A stretch of 64,000 bases of DNA, from assembly GCF_016598475.1 (NCBI RefSeq), contig NZ_JAEMUX010000031.1:20734-84733 (forward strand), in the 5' to 3' direction. The translations under genes and the position numbers were made by a program. Position 1 is the first letter of the stretch. Each line of letters starts with the position of its first letter. Source of the stretch: Streptomyces adelaidensis. GTDB lineage: Bacteria > Actinomycetota > Actinomycetes > Streptomycetales > Streptomycetaceae. Below, one piece after another: positions 59,260 through 64,000 of the stretch. The notes under the pieces were generated by a model. That model was not told the DNA's origin. It saw only the letters and a program-made list of their open reading frames with translations, and did no database searches.

Positions 59260-59423
59260 ACAGCACGAATCACCCCATAGAGTGAAGGCGATTTGATCAA
59301 CTCCGATCAACTCACCCTCAATCAGCAGCAATTCACCGGAATTGACCTCCCGTACATGCCGAAGTGACCTGGATCACTATTAGCGTGACCCTCACCAGGC
59401 AACCGCGGCGAAGGGACATTTCC

Positions 59424-60452
59424 ATGCGCGTCGGAGTACTGACCGGAGGCGGCGACTGCCCCGGGCTCAACGCCGTCATCCGGGGCGTCGTCCGCAAGGG
59501 CGTCCAGGAGTACGGCTACGACTTCGTCGGCTTCCGGGACGGCTGGCGGGGTCCGCTGGAGAACGACACCGTCCGCCTCGACATCCCCGCCGTGCGCGGC
59601 ATCCTGCCCCGCGGCGGCACCATCCTCGGCTCCTCGCGCACCAACCCCCTCAAGCAGGAGAACGGCATCCGCCGGATCAAGGACAACCTGGCCAAGCAGG
59701 AGGTAGAGGCGCTGATCGCCATCGGCGGCGAGGACACACTCGGTGTGGCCGCGCGCCTGTCGGACGAGTACGGGGTGCCCTGCGTGGGCGTCCCGAAGAC
59801 GATCGACAACGACCTCTCCGCCACGGACTACACCTTCGGCTTCGACACGGCGGTAGGCATCGCCACGGAGGCGATCGACCGCCTCCACACCACCGCCGAA
59901 TCGCACATGCGCGTCCTTGTCGTCGAGGTGATGGGCCGCCACGCCGGCTGGATCGCCATCCACTCCGGCCTGGCCGGCGGCGCGAACGCCATCCTCATCC
60001 CCGAGCAGCGCTTCGACGTCGACAAGGTGTGCGCCTGGGTGACGTCCCGCTTCAAGGCGTCGTACGCGCCGATCGTGGTCGTCGCGGAGGGGGCGATGCC
60101 GAAGGACGGCGAGATGGTCCTCAAGGACGGCTCACTCGACTCCTTCGGACATGTCCGCCTCTCCGGCGTCGGCGAATGGCTCGCCAAGGAGATCGAGCGG
60201 CGCACGGGCAAGGAAGCCCGCACCACCGTCCTCGGCCACGTCCAGCGCGGCGGCACCCCCTCCGCCTTCGACCGCTGGCTCGCCACCCGCTTCGGCCTCC
60301 ACGCCATCGACGCCGTCCACGACCGCGACTTCGGCAAAATGGTCGCCCTCCGCGGCACGGACATCATCCGAGTCCCCATCGCCGACGCCACGACCAGATT
60401 GAAGACGGTCGACCCGAAGCTCTACGAGGAGGTCGGCGTCTTCTTCGGCTGA
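59424..60452 (+). CDS. pfkA: ATP-type 6-phosphofructokinase
   Basis: A 342-residue phosphofructokinase: MRVGVLTGGGDCPGLNAVIR (ATP site), IAIGGEDTLGVAARLSDEYG, PKTIDNDLSATDYTFGFDTA (catalytic Asp in TIDND), VEVMGRHAGWIA, and LGHVQRGGTPSAFDR. The GGEDT segment in place of the GGDGS of classical ATP-PFKs is typical of actinobacterial enzymes. ATG 59424 follows gaagggacatttcc. Probably the equivalent of SCO2119. The 164-base spacer from macR carries its own promoter. Confidence 0.95.
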   Translation: MRVGVLTGGGDCPGLNAVIRGVVRKGVQEYGYDFVGFRDGWRGPLENDTVRLDIPAVRGILPRGGTILGSSRTNPLKQENGIRRIKDNLAKQEVEALIAIGGEDTLGVAARLSDEYGVPCVGVPKTIDNDLSATDYTFGFDTAVGIATEAIDRLHTTAESHMRVLVVEVMGRHAGWIAIHSGLAGGANAILIPEQRFDVDKVCAWVTSRFKASYAPIVVVAEGAMPKDGEMVLKDGSLDSFGHVRLSGVGEWLAKEIERRTGKEARTTVLGHVQRGGTPSAFDRWLATRFGLHAIDAVHDRDFGKMVALRGTDIIRVPIADATTRLKTVDPKLYEEVGVFFG

Positions 60453-60481
60453 GGCCGACGAAAGAGCGCGGGTGGGGGTCC

Positions 60482-60560
60482 CGCGCAGTTCCCCGCGCCC
60501 CTAAAGGCGAAAAGCAAGGGGCGCAGCCCCTGCTTTTTGAGGGGCGCGGGGAACTGCGCG
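60482..60560. terminator. bidirectional nested hairpin of paired intergenic repeats
   Basis: Arms cgcgcagttccccgcgcccc and its complement (60482-60502 and 60540-60560, 21 bp) enclose an inner hairpin aaaagcaaggggc / gcccctgctttt. It lies between convergent pfkA and trpEG. Confidence 0.82.
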
Positions 60561-60653
60561 ACAAGCCCCCACCGAACCCGCAGCCGAAATCGGGGGTCGA
60601 AGGGGCGCAGCCCCTGGGGGATGGGACGGGTAGGGGCGGCGGGGGCGAGGAAC

Positions 60654-62516
60654 CTAGAGCGCCCGCAGGGACTGAACCCCCTCAACCAACTCCCGCACCA
60701 CACCCACCCCACCCAACGTCAACACCGACTCCGGATGAAACTGCACCCCCGCGAACCCGACCCCCCGCAACGCGTGCACCTCCCCACTCACATCACGACT
60801 GACCTCGACCCCCCGCGCAGCCAACCCCACCGCCGCCTCATCATCACAACGCGCCACAAAGCTGTTGTAGAACCCGACGGTCTCCCCCCGCCCGAAGAAA
60901 TCGATCCCGGTCTGAGCCCCCTGACAGGGCACCACCTTCCGCACGATCTCCAAGCCCAACTCCGCCGCGATCAGCTCATGCCCGAGACACACCCCGAGCA
61001 CCCCGTACCGATGCCCCCGCACAACCTCGCCCGTCAGCCCCCGCAGAAACCGCATCTTCGGATCACCGAGATCCCCCGGATCCCCCGGCCCGGGCCCCAG
61101 CACCACCACCCCCTCGTGCGCGAGCACAGCCTCCCGCAGCCCAGCCTCGTCGTAGCGCCGCACCGTCACCTCCAGCCCCGACGACCGCAGCAGATGCGCG
61201 AGCATGGCGGTAAAGGTGTCCTCGGCGTCCACGACGAGCGCATGCCCCGACAGCTCCGACGTCCGCTCCTGCATCCGCAGCCAGAACGGCGCCAAGGCCC
61301 CCCGTCGCCCGTCAAGCGCCGCCCGCACCCGCGGATCCTCCGCCGGCCCCGCCCCCACCCGCTCCTGACCCGGCCGTCCGGGCCGTACGCCCAGTGCCGC
61401 CAGCACCCCCGCCGCCTTGGCGTGCGTCTCGGCGACCTCACCCGCCGGATCCGACCCCCTCACGAGCGTGGCACCCACCGGCACCTTCAGCCGCCCGTCC
61501 GCCGAGATGTCGGCGGTACGGATCAGGATCGGCGAGTCCAGGGTCTGCGCACCCCCCGAATCCCTCCCCACCAGGGCCAGCGCACCCGCGTAGTACCCAC
61601 GCCCGCCCACCTCATGGCGCTCGATCACCCGGCAGGCGTTCTGCACCGGCGAGCCGGTCACCGTCGCGGCGAACATGGTCTCCCTCAGCACCTCCCGCAC
61701 ATCCAGCGACGACCGTCCGCGCAACTCGTACTCGGTGTGCGCGAGATGCGCCATCTCCTTCAGCCGGGGCCCGACCACGACCCCGCCCATGTCGCCGACC
61801 GTGCACATCATCTTGAGCTCCTCGTCGACGACCATCGAGAGCTCCTCGATCTCCTTGCCGTCCGCGAGGAAGGTCAGCAGATCCTCCGGCGTCGGGCCCC
61901 CGGCCGGGTAGCGGTACGTCCCGCTGATCGGGTTCATCACGACCGTCCCGCCGGACATCCGGACATGCACCTCGGGACTGGCACCGACCAGCGTCCTGTC
62001 GCCGGTGTGCACCACGAACGTCCAGTACGCCCCCCGCTCGCCCTCCAGCAGCCGCCGGAACAGCGCCAGCGCGTCGGCGCGCCCGAAGCCCGGGACCGAG
62101 CCCTCGTACGTCCGCCGGATCACGAAGTTCGCGCCCTCGCCCCGCCCGATCTCCTCGCGCAGCACCCGGCCGACGATCTCCCCGTACTCCTCGTCGTCCA
62201 CGTCGAAGCCGCCGCCCTCGACCCGGACCTCGTGCGCGGGCAGCTGCGCGAGGGCCCGCTCCAGCGGCAGCTCGTACGACTCCTCCGGCGTCAGCACCGA
62301 CAGCGGAGTCCCGTCGTCACGGACGTCGAAGCCGCGTTCGCGGATCTGCCGGAAGGGGACCAGCGCCAGCCCCTCGTCGGGGATGTCGGCGAGCCGCTCG
62401 TACGTGGTGACCGGGCCGATCAGCACCTCCACCGTGTCCCGGTCGTGGAGGCCTGGCGTGCGCCGGCGCAGCAGGGCGAACGGCCGGTCGTCGTACGGGA
62501 GCCGGGTCAGATCCAT
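60654..62516 (-). CDS. trpE: anthranilate synthase, fused TrpE-TrpG
   Basis: A 620-residue single-chain anthranilate synthase making anthranilate from chorismate and glutamine. Residues 1-~420 are the TrpE part (NPISGTYRYPAGG, ELKMMCTVGDMGGVVVGP, FAATVTGSPVQNACRVIE, GYYAGALALVGRDSG). From ~430 a glutamine amidotransferase follows, with Cys in GVCLGHELIAAELG and His-Glu in VQFHPESVLT. This layout is also used by phenazine PhzE and the ADIC synthase type, but the Trp-rich leader favours tryptophan. ATG 62516 has GAGGAA upstream. Confidence 0.92.
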   Translation of the reverse strand: MDLTRLPYDDRPFALLRRRTPGLHDRDTVEVLIGPVTTYERLADIPDEGLALVPFRQIRERGFDVRDDGTPLSVLTPEESYELPLERALAQLPAHEVRVEGGGFDVDDEEYGEIVGRVLREEIGRGEGANFVIRRTYEGSVPGFGRADALALFRRLLEGERGAYWTFVVHTGDRTLVGASPEVHVRMSGGTVVMNPISGTYRYPAGGPTPEDLLTFLADGKEIEELSMVVDEELKMMCTVGDMGGVVVGPRLKEMAHLAHTEYELRGRSSLDVREVLRETMFAATVTGSPVQNACRVIERHEVGGRGYYAGALALVGRDSGGAQTLDSPILIRTADISADGRLKVPVGATLVRGSDPAGEVAETHAKAAGVLAALGVRPGRPGQERVGAGPAEDPRVRAALDGRRGALAPFWLRMQERTSELSGHALVVDAEDTFTAMLAHLLRSSGLEVTVRRYDEAGLREAVLAHEGVVVLGPGPGDPGDLGDPKMRFLRGLTGEVVRGHRYGVLGVCLGHELIAAELGLEIVRKVVPCQGAQTGIDFFGRGETVGFYNSFVARCDDEAAVGLAARGVEVSRDVSGEVHALRGVGFAGVQFHPESVLTLGGVGVVRELVEGVQSLRAL

Positions 62517-62532
62517 GGGTTCCTCTTCCGTC

Positions 62533-62568
62533 GGTGATCACGGTGATCACGGTGATCACGGTGATCAC
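62533..62568. repeat. four tandem copies of a 9-bp palindromic unit in the trpE leader
   Basis: Plus strand ggtgatcac x4 (minus GTGATCACC), directly between the attenuator hairpin and the trpE ribosome-binding site. Each copy contains the perfect 8-mer GTGATCAC. Confidence 0.85.
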
Positions 62569-62604
62569 GGTGAGCGAGGAGGAGCGGCCGGGCCCTGGAA
62601 ACGC

Positions 62605-62631
62605 CGAAGGCCGCCCCTCGGGCGGCCTTCG
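62605..62631 (-). terminator. trp attenuator hairpin
   Basis: Perfect 12-bp stem cgaaggccgccc / gggcggccttcg with loop ctc. It lies 22 bases beyond the leader-peptide stop codon and about 90 bases before trpE. On the minus strand it is followed by gcgtttccag, a short T-containing run. Confidence 0.8.
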
Positions 62632-62652
62632 CGAAGTCTTGCGTACGCGCAG

Positions 62653-62709
62653 TCAGTGGGCCGCCGGATGAGCGGTCCACCACCAGTTCTGGATCGAGTG
62701 CGCGAACAT
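62653..62709 (-). CDS. trpL: trp leader peptide
   Basis: An 18-codon reading frame, MFAHSIQNWWWTAHPAAH, with three consecutive Trp codons, ahead of a terminator hairpin and trpE. This is the arrangement of ribosome-mediated transcription attenuation: scarcity of charged tRNA-Trp stalls the ribosome on WWW and should prevent the hairpin at 62605-62631. A purine-rich gaggttgtccggtaaggtgc upstream serves as leader. Known Streptomyces trpE leaders look similar. Confidence 0.9.
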   Translation of the reverse strand: MFAHSIQNWWWTAHPAAH

Positions 62710-62814
62710 GCGCCGCACCTTACCGGACAACCTCGCGGAACTCACGTGATCCCCACCCCGCGATCGGCTTATGATCACGACCGCTTCGATCCTTGACATG
62801 TTCGAGTCCATTCC
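62710..62814. promoter_or_regulatory. trp promoter region
   Basis: About 100 bp upstream of trpL. It contains gtgatcataagc (minus strand; AT-rich, possible -10 CATAAG near 62771-62776) and further GTGATC-type half-sites (cacgtgatcc at 62744-62753) like those iterated in the leader. No exact promoter assigned. Confidence 0.4.
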
Positions 62815-63076
62815 GTGGATCACCGAAGGGCGCTTGTGGACGGGGAGGCAGTCCGGCACGACCGCACCTCGAACATGATCTTCCCGGTGCCGAAGCTGGT
62901 CGCGTGCCTCAGCGCGATCTGCCCGCTGCGCCCCGGCGACCTGATTTTTCACCGGTACGCCCGCGGGCGTCGGCAACCGCCGCACCCCGCAGCGCTTCCT
63001 CACCCCGGATGACACCCTGGTCAGCGGCATCGGGGGCCTCGACGAGACGCGGCACACCTTCAGGAGCGCGGGATGA
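62815..63076 (+). pseudogene. 3' remnant of a fumarylacetoacetate hydrolase-family gene
   Basis: The plus strand encodes VDGEAVRHDRTSNMIFPVPK then LVACLSAICPLRPGDLIF, typical of the FAH C-terminal domain. A T5 run (62945-62949) then shifts frame, and the family's TGTPAGVGNRRTPQRF continues in the next frame down to TRHTFRSAG and TGA at 63074-63076. Only about the last 85 residues remain. The stop overlaps the next gene's ATG (ATGA), showing that this was an intact operon before decay. Confidence 0.82.
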
Positions 63077-63865
63077 GCGAGACGACTCTCTTCACCGGTG
63101 TCCGGGGTCTTCGACGGCACCGGACGTGACCCGCAACCGCATCACCGCCGCCGACCGGATTCCCGCGACCGGCGGCGGAGGCTCGGGTGATCGACGGAGG
63201 TGGCGGCACCCTGATCCCCGGACTCGTCGCTCACACACCCACCACGCCTTCGGCTCCACCGTCGAGCACGGCTCGCTCCGCCGCGACGAACCCGACGAGG
63301 AGAAGGCCCCCTCGTCGCCCACGCCGGGCGCGTCCTGCTCGACCACGGCATCACCAGCCAGCGCCTATTCCGGCGGCAACCGTCTTCCCCGTACGGAGAT
63401 CGCCGCCCGCAAGGCCTACGCCGAGGGCTGGATGCCGGGGCCGCGTTTCGAGGCCGCCTCCTGGGTGGGCACCGTGGGCATGGCCGAGCCGGAGGTCTAC
63501 GACTTCCCGGGCAGCGACGGCCGGGCGTTCGACCCGGAGTCGGTGAGCCGGTTCGTCGGGGAGATGGCGGACCTGAGAGTCGACATCGTCAAGCTGCCGC
63601 CGTCGGGCGGGAGCGCGGTCGTGAAGGGCACCTCGCGGATCGTGCGGTTCACCGACGACGAGGTCGCGGCGGCCGCGGCCGTGGCCCGCGAGCGCGGCGT
63701 GGCGCTGACGACCCACGCCCGCGCAGCCGAGTCGATCAAGATGGCGGTACGGCACGGCATCCGCGCCGTCCACCACTGCACCCTCGCCGACGAGGAGGCC
63801 CTCGACCTGCTGGAGGCCACCCGCGACCGGCTGTTCGTCGCCCCGACCCCCGGCATCATCTACGC
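63073..63865 (+). pseudogene. frameshifted amidohydrolase (imidazolonepropionase-like) gene
   Basis: ATG 63073, with ggag upstream, begins MSETTLFTGVR, but an extra G in 63104-63107 breaks the expected VFDGTGRD continuation and the frame stops at 63127. Further shifts follow. From about 63345 a long intact stretch reads SAYSGGNRLPRTEIAARKAY, EGWMPGPRFEAASWVGTVGM, RVDIVKLPPSGGSAV, ALTTHARAAESIKMAVRHGI and VHHCTLADEEALDLL, i.e. the metal-dependent amidohydrolase core. At about 63865, after TPGIIYA, it changes abruptly into an SDR sequence. Confidence 0.8.
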
Positions 63866-64000
63866 CATATCCGGGCCGACACCATCTCGCCCAGGAGGGT
63901 CCGTACGCCCGCCACCGAGTCGGCCGGGGCGCACGAGGGCGCGGCACAGGCGGCGCTTCTCTTCCGTATCCCCCTGGGGCGGGTGGGCAGGCCCGTGGAC
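63866..64000 (+). pseudogene. fragment of a short-chain dehydrogenase/reductase gene
   Basis: In frame from 63866 the translation is HIRADTISPRRVRTPATESA ... AALLFRIPLGRVGRPVD, the C-terminal part of classical SDRs (IRVNxISPGxVxTP; IPLGRxGxPED). It begins directly at the amidohydrolase break, so the N-terminal Rossmann half is missing. It runs out of the window. Confidence 0.7.

Noticed and set aside
62653..63120. 155-residue minus-strand frame ending in the WWW peptide
   Set aside because: Only the last 18 codons make sense as the trp leader; the upstream part is antisense to the FAH remnant.
1..64000. tRNA, rRNA, prophage, integrase or attachment-site signals
   Set aside because: None seen on reading; a tRNAscan/Infernal search would be needed to exclude small RNAs fully.

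Overview
The window is chromosomal DNA of a Streptomyces or close relative. Evidence: very high GC with strong third-position GC bias, frequent GTG starts (also TTG and probably one CTG), ATGA/GTGA start-stop overlaps inside operons, and a recurring intergenic repeat with the core gcgcagttccccgcgcccct. Gene order matches what I recall of the Streptomyces coelicolor SCO2117-SCO2170 region, and much of it parallels Mycobacterium tuberculosis Rv2181-Rv2204c. No prophage, insertion sequence, CRISPR array, tRNA or rRNA was seen.

Layout. 1-5.9 kb: a partial membrane-protein gene at the left edge, cobalamin genes (cobT; an MBL-like/CobU fusion), two SAM methyltransferases and a DUF3043 membrane protein. 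6.2-9.5 kb: pspA, a PspAA protein and a NarL-type two-component pair. 9.7-12.8 kb: an RND efflux gene with a decayed 5' end. 12.8-19.6 kb: nadA, an IscA-type Fe-S carrier, a membrane-anchored protein, a PfkB (adenosine kinase-like) sugar kinase and a cysteine desulfurase fused to a TusA domain. 19.9-29.2 kb: the aerobic respiratory core, ctaC-ctaD-ctaF and ctaE-qcrC-qcrA-qcrB, encoding the bcc-aa3 branch, with an L,D-transpeptidase and a degenerate receiver protein between them. 29.3-34.6 kb: trpD, a SAM-IV riboswitch ahead of a class-V aminotransferase, an out-of-frame junction joining the remains of a histidine kinase to the remains of a glycerate kinase, then a RAM-only Lrp protein and a rhomboid protease.

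34.8-43 kb: envelope genes: a zinc-ribbon protein with an NYN-domain protein, tandem NlpC/P60 hydrolases, a lipoprotein metallopeptidase, a GT87 mannosyltransferase and a PimB-like GT4. 43-43.8 kb is a repeat-rich spacer (two ~138-bp tandem blocks, then nine 14-bp units). 43.8-52.7 kb: a Tat-exported cholesterol oxidase, a long-chain acyl-CoA synthetase, a metallophosphoesterase, SRPBCC and ArsA-like proteins, a DUF5304 protein, glucokinase glkA and an EEP-family nuclease/phosphatase. 52.7-60.5 kb: an ECF-type sigma factor with a CU044_5270-family partner, a membrane protein, an esterase, a PlsC acyltransferase, the MacS/MacR-like two-component system and a phosphofructokinase. 60.6-62.7 kb: a fused TrpE-TrpG anthranilate synthase with a Trp-Trp-Trp leader peptide and attenuator. 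62.8-64 kb: a row of broken catabolic genes (FAH hydrolase, amidohydrolase, SDR).

Themes. The respiratory core is flanked by genes for its cofactors and sulfur supply (IscA, IscS-TusA, nadA). Tryptophan biosynthesis is split between trpD and an attenuated trpEG. Glycolytic entry (glkA, pfkA) and envelope lipid/glycan genes fill the right half. The most notable finds are the RNA regulators (SAM-IV, trp attenuator, a candidate structured leader before the second NlpC gene), the decay junctions at 9.7, 32.7 and 62.8-64 kb, the protein fusions, and the repeat-rich spacer at 43 kb. No clearly novel multi-gene system was recognised.
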